Position numbers and translations under genes: made by a program. This document shows positions 5,910 to 14,731 of a stretch of DNA of 26,839 nucleotides, piece by piece. Within the stretch, counting starts at the first letter, position 1. Each line of letters begins with the position of its first letter. The notes beneath the pieces are model-generated. The model made no database searches. It was given only the letters and a program-made list of their open reading frames with translations, and was not told the DNA's origin. Source of the DNA: an uncultured Bacilli bacterium (GTDB lineage Bacteria > Bacillota_I > Bacilli_A > RF39 > UBA660); contig CAJTKB010000018.1 of the NCBI GenBank assembly GCA_910576925.1, forward strand, positions 1 through 26,839, written 5' to 3'.

Positions 5910-7595
5910 TTATTTTATCATATTAATAAACTGATTTAGAGAAGTAGTATTATATATTGGATATCTTGGTATTTTATACTTGTCAACAGATCTTGTTGCT
6001 TTTTTATTTTCTCCGATAAATGCTAATTTAAATCCAACTTCTTTAACGCTTTCAATAGCAGAGTTATTATAAGCATAGAATGGAAAACAAAATGCTGTAC
6101 TTTTTCCTAATATATCGATAGATTTTCTTAAGTCTGTAAGTACCTCCTCTTTTGTAGAACACAATAGCTGAGCGCCTCTTGTTTCTGTACTACACATATT
6201 TCCTGTATGCATATCAAAGGTATGACTTTCTACATCTAAGTGATCTGAAATATAGTTGTTTTTATCCCACCAACCAGCTATTAAGAATAAAGTAGCATAC
6301 ATATCATATTCTTCTAGTATAGGGATTAGTTTATTGCCATTATGTTTTCCAGTTCCTAGTGCCCCATCATCTATTGTTAATAATACACTTCTTGCTGGTA
6401 GTTCTATTTCACCATACATCCAAGCTCTAAATTCTTCCATTTTTAAAGTTTTATAGCCATTATCTTTTAAAAACTGTAATTGCTCTCTAAATTTTTTGGT
6501 GTCTAAACAGATATTTTCGTTACACCCTTCTCCAAGCGATGAATCATAAAAGAAATGATAATTTATAACAGCTATACTAGAGGCTTTAGAATCTGTACTA
6601 GGTAATCCTTTTGTATTTGCTATAGTTTTTTCTATTATTTTTTCTCCATTACACATCTTTTTAAAGTCATCTAGGCTAGTTGAATTCTTTACAACATATC
6701 TATTTAAATTTTCTAATTTACTATCTTTGTTAGTAGTTGAATTATTATTTGTAAATTTTATATCTGAATCGGTTGTAAGTAATATATCAAAATTATAGTT
6801 TTTAATATTGTTCATTATTTCTTCGTTTTCTTTATCATATGTTAATACTATAGCCTTATCTTTTAATCTTATATTTGATTTTAGCCATTCTTTATATGTT
6901 GTAAGATTAATAGTATAATAGCCTTCAGTTTTCAAATAGTCTAATTCTTCTTTTAATTTGTCAGTACTTGTATTGCTATAGTCGATAATGCTTATATGGG
7001 TAGCTTCATTTTCTTTTGTATTTTCACTATCGATTATTTCTATCGTTTCATCTTTTTTTATAGCATATGTATTATTTAAATAATTTACATAATAGTTATT
7101 ATCGTCGATATATTCAATTGGTAATTCATAAGATTTATTTATTTCAATATATTTATTATTTGTTATAAATCGTGTTGTTTTCTTGGTTTTTAGATTTTTA
7201 TTAAATACTAAATAGTTATTTGGTATTTCGTTTTTAGTAGCTTCTTTATCTTTTTTATCGATATCTTTATAATATACATAATAGTCTTCATCTTTAACTT
7301 TGAAATATTGCTGATTTGTTGTTTGGATCGTTGTTTTTTCGAGAACTAATTCAAAATCTTTGGAAATTTTACCATATTTTACATATTTGTCTTTGGACTT
7401 TTTGTATATTTTGCTTTCTTTGTTAGTAATTGCATAAGTGTTGTAATGAGATTTGATATTTTGCAAAGTCTTTTTTTCGCTAAGATTTTTATATACAAAG
7501 ATTGTGCCACTAAATAATATCAGGATAAAACAAATGATAGTACAAATTATAACTTCTTTTCTTATTTTTAATTTCTTTACTTTTTCTTTTTTCAT
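5910..7595 (-). CDS. Membrane-anchored polysaccharide deacetylase (NodB family)
   Basis: A 561-aa protein with a basic N-terminus and one membrane segment (about 16-36), the rest outside the cell. Residues about 340-561 form a NodB deacetylase domain: LLTIDDG (metal-binding Asp pair), ESHTFDMH, FCFPFYAYN and IPRYPIYNTTSLNQF. The histidines are H-x4-H, the spacing known from the PgaB/IcaB poly-N-acetylglucosamine deacetylases, rather than the H-x3-H of many peptidoglycan deacetylases. Residues about 200-278 look like a decayed copy of the front half of the same domain (KEELDYLKTEGYYTINLTTY... then IVLTYDKE where DDG is expected). The region before it (about 50-190) is beta-rich, SH3-like. ATG 7595 is chosen because GAGGG (7602-7606) is six bases away; ATG 7601 touches it. 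Likely removes acetyl groups from a wall or capsule glycan. Confidence 0.85.
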   Translation of the reverse strand: MKKEKVKKLKIRKEVIICTIICFILILFSGTIFVYKNLSEKKTLQNIKSHYNTYAITNKESKIYKKSKDKYVKYGKISKDFELVLEKTTIQTTNQQYFKVKDEDYYVYYKDIDKKDKEATKNEIPNNYLVFNKNLKTKKTTRFITNNKYIEINKSYELPIEYIDDNNYYVNYLNNTYAIKKDETIEIIDSENTKENEATHISIIDYSNTSTDKLKEELDYLKTEGYYTINLTTYKEWLKSNIRLKDKAIVLTYDKENEEIMNNIKNYNFDILLTTDSDIKFTNNNSTTNKDSKLENLNRYVVKNSTSLDDFKKMCNGEKIIEKTIANTKGLPSTDSKASSIAVINYHFFYDSSLGEGCNENICLDTKKFREQLQFLKDNGYKTLKMEEFRAWMYGEIELPARSVLLTIDDGALGTGKHNGNKLIPILEEYDMYATLFLIAGWWDKNNYISDHLDVESHTFDMHTGNMCSTETRGAQLLCSTKEEVLTDLRKSIDILGKSTAFCFPFYAYNNSAIESVKEVGFKLAFIGENKKATRSVDKYKIPRYPIYNTTSLNQFINMIK

Positions 7596-7612
7596 AGCCA
7601 TCCCTCATTATG

Positions 7613-7641
7613 ATTATATATTTATTAATATGAAATAGCAA
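7613..7641 (-). promoter_or_regulatory. Promoter of the deacetylase gene
   Basis: TTGCTA (7641-7636), 17 bases, TATAAT (7618-7613) on the minus strand, directly before the ribosome site. It is back to back with the rarA promoter. Confidence 0.6.
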
Positions 7642-7676
7642 GGAATATTTTATTATAAGTGCGTGTCTTCGTTTGC

Positions 7677-7706
7677 TTGTTTTTAAATATTTTAGTGTGT
7701 TATAAT
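7677..7706 (+). promoter_or_regulatory. Promoter of rarA
   Basis: TTGTTT (7677-7682), 18 bases, TATAAT (7701-7706), with the GGAGG of the gene 29 bases downstream. Confidence 0.5.
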
Positions 7707-7744
7707 TTTAGTAAATAATATTAATTTAAACTTTGGAGGTAATT

Positions 7745-8986
7745 ATGGATAAACCACTTGCCTATAAAATGGCACCAGAAACATTAAATGATATTGTAGG
7801 ACAAAGACATTTAATTGGCGAAGATAAAATAATTAGCAATTTGGTTAAAAATAAGAAAATTTTTTCGATGATTTTATATGGAAAACCTGGTATTGGTAAA
7901 ACTAGTATTAGTAAGGCTATTATAAATGATTTGGGAGTTAGATATCGAGCACTAAATGCAACGATTAATACAAAAAAGGATATAGATATTGTTATAGAAG
8001 AAGCTAAAATGTATGATGGTATTGTTCTGGTTTTAGATGAAATACATCGTCTTAATAAGGATAAGCAAGATATATTATTACCTCATTTGGAAAGCGGTTT
8101 GATAACACTTATTGGAATGACTACAGAAAATCCATATCATTCCATCAACCCTGCTATTAGAAGTAGGTGTCAATTGTTTGAACTTAAAGAGTTATCTTAT
8201 GATGATATAGTTGATGCATTATTAAAAGCTTCTAAATCAAAATATTTAGAGGGGATGAAAATAGATGATAAAGCTATTTCCTTAATTGCAAGATTATCTG
8301 GAAATGATTTAAGATTTGCTTATAATCTTTTAGAAGTATCTTATTATTCTACTAATGATAAAGTAGTTACGGAAAGTATTGTTAAAAAAATTAATTCTAG
8401 ACCTGTGTTTTTTAGTGATAAAAACGGTAATGGACACTATGAAGTATTAAGTGGTTTGCAAAAGTCTATTAGAGGAAGTGATGTTGATGCTAGCCTTCAC
8501 TATTTGGCAAGACTTGTAAATGAAGGTGATTTACAATCTATTTTTAGACGTCTTAGTGTGATTGCTTATGAAGATATAGGCTTAGCTAATCCTTCTATTG
8601 GTCCTAGACTTGATGCTGCTATACGTGCTTGTGAGAGAATTGGACTTCCTGAAGGAAGAATACCTCTTGGTACTATCGTATGTGAAATGGCTCTTTCTCC
8701 CAAAAGTAATACTGCGCATATTGCCTTTGATGCAGCTTTAAATGATGTAGAAAGTGGAAACTGTGGTAGTGTCCCCTTACATATTAGACCAGATAGTACA
8801 GAGTATAAATATCCTCATGATTATCCTGGAAGTTATGTAATTCAGCAATATTTACCAGATAAGTTGAAAAATAAGAAATATTATTCACCTAAAAATGCTG
8901 GTTATGAAAGTACTATTAAACAAATATATGATAAATTACAAAATATCAATATTAGAGGTTCTAAAGAGCAAAAAAATCAAGATTAA
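7745..8986 (+). CDS. rarA: Replication-associated recombination protein A (RarA/MgsA AAA+ ATPase)
   Basis: A 413-aa AAA+ ATPase of the RarA/MgsA/WRNIP1 family, related to clamp loaders, which acts at stalled forks. Walker A is GKPGIGKT (46-53), Walker B is VLVLDEIH (94-101), and the sensor/arginine-finger region reads NPAIRSRCQLFEL. The C-terminal half carries the family hallmarks FSDKNGNGHYEVLSGLQKSIRGSDVDASLHYLARL and YEDIGLANP, so it is not RuvB or DnaX. Length is close to the usual 420. A TTG at 7733 in the same frame precedes the GGAGG (7735-7739) and cannot be the start; ATG 7745 is five bases after it. It is monocistronic with its own promoter and terminator. Confidence 0.95.
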   Translation: MDKPLAYKMAPETLNDIVGQRHLIGEDKIISNLVKNKKIFSMILYGKPGIGKTSISKAIINDLGVRYRALNATINTKKDIDIVIEEAKMYDGIVLVLDEIHRLNKDKQDILLPHLESGLITLIGMTTENPYHSINPAIRSRCQLFELKELSYDDIVDALLKASKSKYLEGMKIDDKAISLIARLSGNDLRFAYNLLEVSYYSTNDKVVTESIVKKINSRPVFFSDKNGNGHYEVLSGLQKSIRGSDVDASLHYLARLVNEGDLQSIFRRLSVIAYEDIGLANPSIGPRLDAAIRACERIGLPEGRIPLGTIVCEMALSPKSNTAHIAFDAALNDVESGNCGSVPLHIRPDSTEYKYPHDYPGSYVIQQYLPDKLKNKKYYSPKNAGYESTIKQIYDKLQNINIRGSKEQKNQD

Positions 8987-9001
8987 TAGCCTGATTTTTT
9001 T
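8971..9001 (+). terminator. Terminator of rarA
   Basis: AAAAAATCA (8971-8979) pairs with TGATTTTTT (8992-9000) over a 12-base loop, overlapping the stop codon; the last arm is the U-run. The converging holA gene ends 95 bases further on. Confidence 0.65.
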
Positions 9002-9095
9002 ATATACTTATAACTTTTGGAAAATATTTTAGCAGTAGTTTGTATGATGCAAGTCTCCTCTATTTTACTTTATGGTGTGATTTTTATTATTAGTA

Positions 9096-10025
9096 CTATA
9101 AATTTAGAATAAACATTTCTAAACTATTTTTTGTTTCGTATATTCCACTTTTTACTTTATAATCTATTTCTCCGATTTCTCTTAATAATTTTTTTATTTC
9201 GATAAAGGAAATTTGATAAAGTAGTTCTATTGTTTTTTCTATTCTATATGGATGTATATTTAATATATTAGCGATTTCCTTTTTATTTTTGCTTTTATCT
9301 AATAAAGCACTAGTTTGACATAACAGACGTAATTGACTTTCTAAGAGTCCTATTATACTTATATCATCTATATTATACTCATGAAGTTTTTTATAAGTTA
9401 TTATAGCTTCTTTTTTATTTTTTGATGAGATATATTTGGTCAAATCATAGCTTAGGTTAGTAGTATCGTTTTGATGTTTGAAACAGACTTTTAGAATATC
9501 ATCTAAGTCTATTTTTTTATTATCATATTTATATTGTTTGAGTTTATCACACTCTGTTTTAATTGCATCTATTTGATTATTAGTATATTCTAAAATAAGT
9601 CTTATAGCTTCATTTGATATTTGATAATCTCTTAACTCATTTTTTATAATTTCGTTAGCATCACTATCAATCTTAATGTATTTTGTATTGGTTTTTAAAT
9701 CTTTTGTTATTTTTTTTCTGCTATCAAGTGTTGTTGCAAGCATAATTAATAGTTTATTTTTATCTGGATTTTTTAAATATTTAAAGAAATGCTCAATTTT
9801 TTTATCATTACTATTTAATAATTCTATATTTTTAATTATTATTATTTTTTTTTCAGTTAAAAATGAGTAAGTGTCGAGAGACTCTAAAATATTTTCTAGT
9901 AGAGACTCTTCTAAATCATATTCATTTATGTCTGAATTTACAAAACCTTCTTTTTTAATTATTTCTTCTTTTTTTTGTTTAATTGAGAAACTATTTTCAC
10001 ACTCTAATAAGTAACTAAAGTTCAT
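9096..10025 (-). CDS. holA: DNA polymerase III subunit delta
   Basis: A 309-aa clamp-loader subunit that opens the sliding clamp. Identity is read from overall layout and C-terminal phrases: FLTEKKIIIIKNIELL and LIMLATTLDSRKK in the AAA+ domain (no functional Walker A, as usual in delta), LEYTNNQIDAIKTECDKL, then the collar domain with NILNIHPYRIEK (HPY is conserved in HolA) and IDYKVKSGIYETKNSLEMFIL at the end. Length is slightly below the usual 330-345. Its ATG lies inside the end of alaS, an 11-base overlap, with only a weak GAGAAAG ahead, so translation is probably coupled to alaS. It is the last gene of the T-box operon. Confidence 0.88.
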   Translation of the reverse strand: MNFSYLLECENSFSIKQKKEEIIKKEGFVNSDINEYDLEESLLENILESLDTYSFLTEKKIIIIKNIELLNSNDKKIEHFFKYLKNPDKNKLLIMLATTLDSRKKITKDLKTNTKYIKIDSDANEIIKNELRDYQISNEAIRLILEYTNNQIDAIKTECDKLKQYKYDNKKIDLDDILKVCFKHQNDTTNLSYDLTKYISSKNKKEAIITYKKLHEYNIDDISIIGLLESQLRLLCQTSALLDKSKNKKEIANILNIHPYRIEKTIELLYQISFIEIKKLLREIGEIDYKVKSGIYETKNSLEMFILNL

Positions 10026-12717
10026 TTTCTATATCTTTCTCAATATTATTTAATATTTCTTGTAATTCTTCTGTAGTTTTTCCGCCTCCTTGAGCGAAAG
10101 TTTTGCTTCCTCCACCATTTCCAGATGATCTAACTGATGCTTCTTTGACGATATAACCAGCATTTAAATTAGATGCACTTCGACAAATAAAATTTACAGA
10201 TTTTTCGTTTTTCTCGTTGTTTATATTAGCGAAAAAGACAAATGACAATTTATGATCGTTTATAAGAGAATCAGCAACTACTTTTAAAAGTGACATGTCT
10301 TCATTTTCTAGTTTCATTATTAAATATTTGTTTTTATTTTTTTCTTTTGCTTTTGTTAAATATTTATCTAGATTATTTAAGGTTTGTTTTTCTTTTTCTT
10401 CGGTATACTTTCTTTCGAGGTTTTTTACTTCACTTTGGATATAAGCAAGCTCGTTTTGATTAAAGATTATATCTTTATAGCTTGTAGGTTTAGAATTATC
10501 TATATTAACATCAAAATCTAGTTTTATGCCATTTTTTGATGCTTCATCTATAATGGATTTTGCTTTTATTAGAAGTTTTATCATTTCGTCATTATATGGT
10601 TTTATAATGTTAAATAAAGTGTTTTCAATTTTATTATCAGTTACGGCTTCGATTCTATAAGTATCACTACCTTTAGATTCGTAAGAGAAAATAGCAAATT
10701 TCTTTATATCTTTTGTATTTGTAGCATGAGTTCCGCCACATAATTCTATAGATTTTCCCATTTTAACAACTCTTACTATTTCTCCATATTTTTCTGTAAA
10801 TAGTGCCATAGCGCCTAGCTTTTTTGCTTTTTCTAATGGCATAGTCTCAGTTGATACTACAGAAGCTTTTTTTATTAATTCATTTACTTTTTCTTCTACT
10901 TTAATTATATCATCATCTTTTAATTTACCAGAGTAAGTAAAATCTAAACGAAGTTTATTATTATCTACATAACTTCCTGCTTGCTGAATTTCACTATTTA
11001 TTTCACTTCTTAATGCATAATGAAGCAAATGTACACTACTGTGATTAGCTTCTATTTCTTTTCTTTTGTCTTTATCTACTACTATTTCACATTCATCATT
11101 AGTTTTTAAAATTCCATCTAATAGTTTGATTTTATGAATGTGTTGGCCATTTGGTCCTTTAAAAACATCAACTACTCTAGCTTTAAAGTTTTTACCAATA
11201 ATCATTCCTGTATCATTTACTTGACCTCCACTGGTAGCATACATACAAGTGCGACTAAGTGCTATATATCCATCGTGATCTAGTGCATTAATAATTTCAT
11301 CTTTTGAAAATATAGCAAGAATATTAGTCTTTAAACGATATATGCCATACACAAAACTGGATTCATCCTTAAAATCTAGAAGTACTTGTTTTTGACTAGC
11401 CATAGATGCTTTGGTACGAGATGATTTTCTAGCTAATTCTTTTTGGGAATTCATATATTTTTCAAATTCGTCTTTATTTGTAGTATATCCTAATTCGTTA
11501 AGATATTCTAAAGTTAGTTCAAATGGAAAACCATAAGTATCATATAATTTAAAGGCATCAGCTCCGCTTAATATACCATCTTTTGAATTTTTAACCATTT
11601 CCTTTAAAATACGTTCACCATCGTTTAGAGTTAGTAAAAAAAGTTTTTCTTCTTCTAGTATTTTTGTTTCAACTATAGCTTGCTTTTCTCTCAAATATGG
11701 ATATGGCTCTTCCATAGTTTCGATAACAGTACTTACTAATTTATATAAGAATGTTTCATTAAGACCTAATTTTTTTCCAGCTCTAACACTTCTTCTTAGC
11801 AATCTTCTAAGAACGTATCCTCTTCCTGAATTTGAGAACGTTGCACCATCGCTTAGAGCAAAAGTTATTGCACGAATATGATCAGCTATTATTTTGAAGT
11901 CTGTTTGTCCCATATATTTGATGTTTACTAGTTCTTCGATGTGACTAATAATTTTTGTGAATAAGTCTGTTTCAAAATTACTATCAACATCTTGAAATAT
12001 TAAACACCATCTTTCAAGGCCAGCGCCAGTATCTATGTTTTTGTGAGGAAGTTCTTTGTATTCATCACGACTTTTCCCCTCTTCAGCATTAAATTGACTA
12101 AAGACGTTATTCCATATTTCAATATATCGTTCTTGTTCATCATCATTTTTAAACTTTTCTAGGGCTGTTTTATCTTTGTCGTACTTTTCTCCTCTATCAT
12201 AAAATATTTCACTATCAGGTCCACAAGGACCAGCCCCTATTTCCCAAAAGTTCCCGTCTAATTTTATGATATGGTCTTTATTCAAACCTAAATCTAGCCA
12301 TTTATTATAGGCCTCTTCATCTTTTGTATATACTGTTACATATAACTTTTCTTTTGGAATTGCAAAATATTTTTTATCTGTAAGTAATTCCCAGGCAAAC
12401 TCTATAGCTTCCTCTTTAAAATAGTCTCCAATTGAGAAGTTTCCCATCATTTCAAAGAAGGTTTGGTGTCTTTTTGTTATACCAACATTTTCAATATCAT
12501 TTGTTCTAATACATTTTTGAATATTAGTAAGTCTTTTAGAATCGGGTACTTCTGTTCCGTCAAAATATTTTTTGAGAGGACTTACACCAGCATTTATCCA
12601 TAAAAGAGATGGATCATTAATGGGTACTAGCGAAGCACTCTTTACTATTTTGTGAGATTTGCTTTCAAAAAATTTTAGCCAAGTATTTCTTATTTCTATA
12701 TGTGTCATTTTTTTCAT
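10015..12717 (-). CDS. alaS: Alanine--tRNA ligase
   Basis: A 900-aa class II synthetase that charges tRNA-Ala, full length. The aminoacylation domain shows RHQTFFEMMGNFSIGDYFK (motif 2), GPCGPDSEIFYDRG and the GGxxR-like GRGYVLRRLLRR (motif 3). The editing domain has the zinc ligands in NHSSVHLLH (HxxxH) and ELCGGTHATN (CxxxH). The C-Ala domain ends with the glycine-rich SSGNGGGSKTFAQGGG. In the editing-site phrase usually written FYAESGGQ the protein has MYATSGGQ, Thr for Glu. In-frame starts exist at 12726, 12717 and 12708; 12717 gives an N-terminus like other AlaRS (MKKMTHIEIR) and acceptable distance to AGAGG, but 12726 is not excluded. It follows the kinase gene with overlap or a one-base gap and is under T-box control. 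Confidence 0.95.
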   Translation of the reverse strand: MKKMTHIEIRNTWLKFFESKSHKIVKSASLVPINDPSLLWINAGVSPLKKYFDGTEVPDSKRLTNIQKCIRTNDIENVGITKRHQTFFEMMGNFSIGDYFKEEAIEFAWELLTDKKYFAIPKEKLYVTVYTKDEEAYNKWLDLGLNKDHIIKLDGNFWEIGAGPCGPDSEIFYDRGEKYDKDKTALEKFKNDDEQERYIEIWNNVFSQFNAEEGKSRDEYKELPHKNIDTGAGLERWCLIFQDVDSNFETDLFTKIISHIEELVNIKYMGQTDFKIIADHIRAITFALSDGATFSNSGRGYVLRRLLRRSVRAGKKLGLNETFLYKLVSTVIETMEEPYPYLREKQAIVETKILEEEKLFLLTLNDGERILKEMVKNSKDGILSGADAFKLYDTYGFPFELTLEYLNELGYTTNKDEFEKYMNSQKELARKSSRTKASMASQKQVLLDFKDESSFVYGIYRLKTNILAIFSKDEIINALDHDGYIALSRTCMYATSGGQVNDTGMIIGKNFKARVVDVFKGPNGQHIHKIKLLDGILKTNDECEIVVDKDKRKEIEANHSSVHLLHYALRSEINSEIQQAGSYVDNNKLRLDFTYSGKLKDDDIIKVEEKVNELIKKASVVSTETMPLEKAKKLGAMALFTEKYGEIVRVVKMGKSIELCGGTHATNTKDIKKFAIFSYESKGSDTYRIEAVTDNKIENTLFNIIKPYNDEMIKLLIKAKSIIDEASKNGIKLDFDVNIDNSKPTSYKDIIFNQNELAYIQSEVKNLERKYTEEKEKQTLNNLDKYLTKAKEKNKNKYLIMKLENEDMSLLKVVADSLINDHKLSFVFFANINNEKNEKSVNFICRSASNLNAGYIVKEASVRSSGNGGGSKTFAQGGGKTTEELQEILNNIEKDIENEL

Positions 12718-12718
12718 A

Positions 12719-13273
12719 TCATTCATTACCTCTTTCTTGTATTTTAATTATTTCTAATAAACGCTTTCTGTAACTTTCTTTATCTTCGTTATTCAGAATG
12801 TAGTAATCAGCGTAGGCAATTGGGCCGCCTTTAGCTAAGTTTTCTATTTCTGATATATCTCTTTTTATTATTTCAGCTTTATTAAATGGCCTATCTTTCC
12901 TTTTGTTTACTCTATCATATCTAATATTTTTATCAGAAATTATACATATCATAATAAGATTAGGGAATTTTTCTTTTAGTATTTTGTATTCATCCCAAGA
13001 ATATAGACCATCTAATACTACATCACCTTTTTTAGAGAGGGCTTCTATTTTGTCTAAAAGAAGGGTTGCAACAACTCCCATACCATATTTTTTTCTTAGA
13101 TTTTCTCTAAATTCTTTTTGACTATCTGGAGTTATTTCTATTTTTTCTTCTTTCATTTTATCATATATTATTCCCCCGAAGTATACATTTTGATATCCCA
13201 TATTTTCTAGTATTTCACAAGCAAAGGATTTTCCGCTTCCGCTCATTCCGACAATTGCAATCATTTTATTCAT
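12719..13273 (-). CDS. P-loop nucleotide kinase, UPF0200/dephospho-CoA kinase-like
   Basis: A 184-aa soluble P-loop protein. Walker A is GMSGSGKS at residues 9-16; a DGLYSWDEY stretch in the middle takes the place of the DG-x-R-x-x-x-E of related kinases, and KDRPF...RDISE may form the lid. The order MIAIVGMSGSGKS, YFGGIIYDKMK, ENLRKKYGMGVVA, ADYYILNNEDKE closely follows the UPF0200 family, mostly known from archaea and distantly related to dephospho-CoA and adenylate kinases. Its substrate is unknown. The frame is open to 13315, but AAAGGAGAG lies before ATG 13273 and the leader terminator lies between, so 13273 is the start. It is the first gene after the alanine T-box, with alaS and holA downstream. 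Confidence 0.75.
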   Translation of the reverse strand: MNKMIAIVGMSGSGKSFACEILENMGYQNVYFGGIIYDKMKEEKIEITPDSQKEFRENLRKKYGMGVVATLLLDKIEALSKKGDVVLDGLYSWDEYKILKEKFPNLIMICIISDKNIRYDRVNKRKDRPFNKAEIIKRDISEIENLAKGGPIAYADYYILNNEDKESYRKRLLEIIKIQERGNE

Positions 13274-13299
13274 AAAAGATTCTCTCCTTTTATTATACA

Positions 13300-13465
13300 C
13301 AAATAAAAGACCCATTTAGGAGGACAGTATATGCCCGGTACCATCCTAAATTTGGTCTTAATTTAGTTAACGAATTTCTCCGATAAAACTCAAAAGTAGC
13401 TTTCCTAAAATGTACTAGCTCTCACCTTTTCTAGCTCTCTGTTAATTATTTTAGTACTTTTCTTT
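13300..13465 (-). promoter_or_regulatory. T-box leader, alanine-specific (GCU specifier)
   Basis: Read on the minus strand, the leader has the T-box sequence AGGATGGTACCGGGC (13347-13333), matching the conserved AGGGUGGNACCGCG. Upstream lies Stem I: base arms AAAAGTA and TACTTTT, upper arms CTAAAAT and ATTTTAG, and a distal part with AGAGAG and GGTG. The specifier-loop codon in GGAAAGCTACTTTTGAG is GCT (13400-13398), alanine. Uncharged tRNA-Ala would stabilise the antiterminator and allow transcription of the kinase-alaS-holA operon. A downstream alanine synthetase agrees with the specifier. Confidence 0.9.
13305..13360 (-). terminator. Regulated terminator of the alanine T-box
   Basis: AAGACC..AATTTAGG (13360-13346 side) pairs with CCTAAATGGGTCTTTT (13320-13305). 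The stem shares its left arm with the T-box antiterminator, so the two structures exclude each other. Confidence 0.85.
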
Positions 13466-13495
13466 CTCATAGTTTTTTAATATTATTCAAAGCAA
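13466..13495 (-). promoter_or_regulatory. Possible promoter of the T-box operon
   Basis: TTGCTT (13495-13490), 18 bases, TATGAG (13471-13466) on the minus strand places a start just before Stem I and overlaps the stop of the transporter gene. Both hexamers are imperfect. Confidence 0.35.
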
Positions 13496-14631
13496 GACAT
13501 TTTTGCTTTTATTCTATCTAATATGTGAATTTTCTCGTTTATAAATGTGCATATAATTTTTAATATAGCAACAAGCGGTGTTGCAAATATCATACCTATC
13601 ATACCAAAGAAATTTCCGAAAATCAATAGTCCTAACATTATAGTTACTGGATGAAGTTCCATAGTATGTCCCATAATTAGTGGTTGGTAAAAATTGTTTT
13701 CTAAAGTTTGAACTATTATTATGGAAATGATTGTAAAAATACCAGTAAGTGGCGATATGGTGAAGCCTACTATTATAGCTGGTACTGCTCCTATCCAAGG
13801 TCCAAAGTATGGGATAATATCAGTTATTGCACAGAAAAGTATTAATGGTGCTTTTAGTCCAGCTAGTGTTAATCCTATTGCTTGACTTATAAAGACTAGT
13901 AGCATTACAATTAATACTCCTTGTATGTAGCTTCTTAGTGATGAATTAATTCTTCCTGTTAAGTCTTTTGTATTAGGATGGTATTTTTTAGGAATTAAAT
14001 TGTACATTTTTTTAGACATCTTGTGGTAGTCATATGATAAATAAAAACTTATCATTAATCCTAATATTAAGGTTGTCATTACTGAAATAAAGCTTTTGGT
14101 TCCTCCTATTACAGTACTAGGTAAGCCAACTGTTATATTTTCACTAAAGTCTCCCATTGCTTTAAAGATGTTTTTCTTGATATTTCTGATTTCAGCGCTA
14201 TTTGTATTTCCGAATAAGTCATCTATAATGTCTTTTAATTCATTTAAAATATTAGGCATTGCAGCAATTAAGTCTTTTATTTGATTCATTAAATTAGGTA
14301 TTACAAGAGCAAGTATTACAAAAATTATACTAAGCATTATAAGATAAACTATAATGCAAGCTAGTACTCTTGGCACTTTTCTTTTTACCAATTTATCAAC
14401 TCCAGGTGCTAGAATCCAAGATATTACTAGACCTATGAATAAAGGAATTAATATTTTAAAGAATTCTCCAATAAATGTAAAGATATGTAATTTATTTAAA
14501 ATGTAAATGGCAAGACAAATCATAATTATTATTACTAAATTACTTAGTAAGTAAGCAAGTTTTTTGTATTCACTTATGCATTTATTAAGATTGGGAACAT
14601 TTATTTTTTCGTTTTCTTTTTTTTCTCGCAT
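13483..14631 (-). CDS. AI-2E family transporter (YtvI/PerM-like membrane protein)
   Basis: A 382-aa polytopic membrane protein with about eight helices: pairs near 27-80, then 92-115, a large soluble loop with LMNQIKDLIAAMPNILNELKD (about 115-180), and a second helix cluster from about 180 to 365. The phrases SWILAPGVDKL, ITDIIPYFGPWIGAVPAII and LGLLIFGNFFGMIGMIFATPLVA are characteristic of the AI-2E/PerM (UPF0118) family. Members have been linked to autoinducer-2 export or to ion and sodium/proton exchange, so the substrate here is open. GGAGAG precedes the ATG. Its own promoter is divergent from the YigZ gene; it may read into the T-box leader because no separate terminator is visible. Confidence 0.88.
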   Translation of the reverse strand: MREKKENEKINVPNLNKCISEYKKLAYLLSNLVIIIMICLAIYILNKLHIFTFIGEFFKILIPLFIGLVISWILAPGVDKLVKRKVPRVLACIIVYLIMLSIIFVILALVIPNLMNQIKDLIAAMPNILNELKDIIDDLFGNTNSAEIRNIKKNIFKAMGDFSENITVGLPSTVIGGTKSFISVMTTLILGLMISFYLSYDYHKMSKKMYNLIPKKYHPNTKDLTGRINSSLRSYIQGVLIVMLLVFISQAIGLTLAGLKAPLILFCAITDIIPYFGPWIGAVPAIIVGFTISPLTGIFTIISIIIVQTLENNFYQPLIMGHTMELHPVTIMLGLLIFGNFFGMIGMIFATPLVAILKIICTFINEKIHILDRIKAKMSCFE

Positions 14632-14653
14632 AGCTTTTCTCTCCTTTTAAGCT

Positions 14654-14662
14654 ATTATACCA
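14654..14662 (-). promoter_or_regulatory. Extended -10 promoter of the AI-2E transporter gene
   Basis: TGGTATAAT on the minus strand (14662-14654) is an extended -10 (TGnTATAAT); the -35 region (TTTAAT) is poor, as is common with this type. Confidence 0.5.
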
Positions 14663-14687
14663 AAATATGTTAATTAATTAAAGTAAT

Positions 14688-14716
14688 TTGTAGTCAAAAT
14701 TCATTTTTGTTATAAT
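14688..14716 (+). promoter_or_regulatory. Promoter of the YigZ-family gene
   Basis: TTGTAG (14688-14693), 17 bases, TATAAT (14711-14716), followed by GGTGG and the ATG at 14732, leaving a very short leader. Confidence 0.55.
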
Positions 14717-14731
14717 AAAAGTGGTGGTTAG

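Noticed and set aside
13514..13798. A 94-codon minus-strand frame inside the AI-2E transporter gene
   Set aside because: It lies fully within a well-supported gene in another frame, has a biased His/Tyr/Asn composition, and has no ribosome site.
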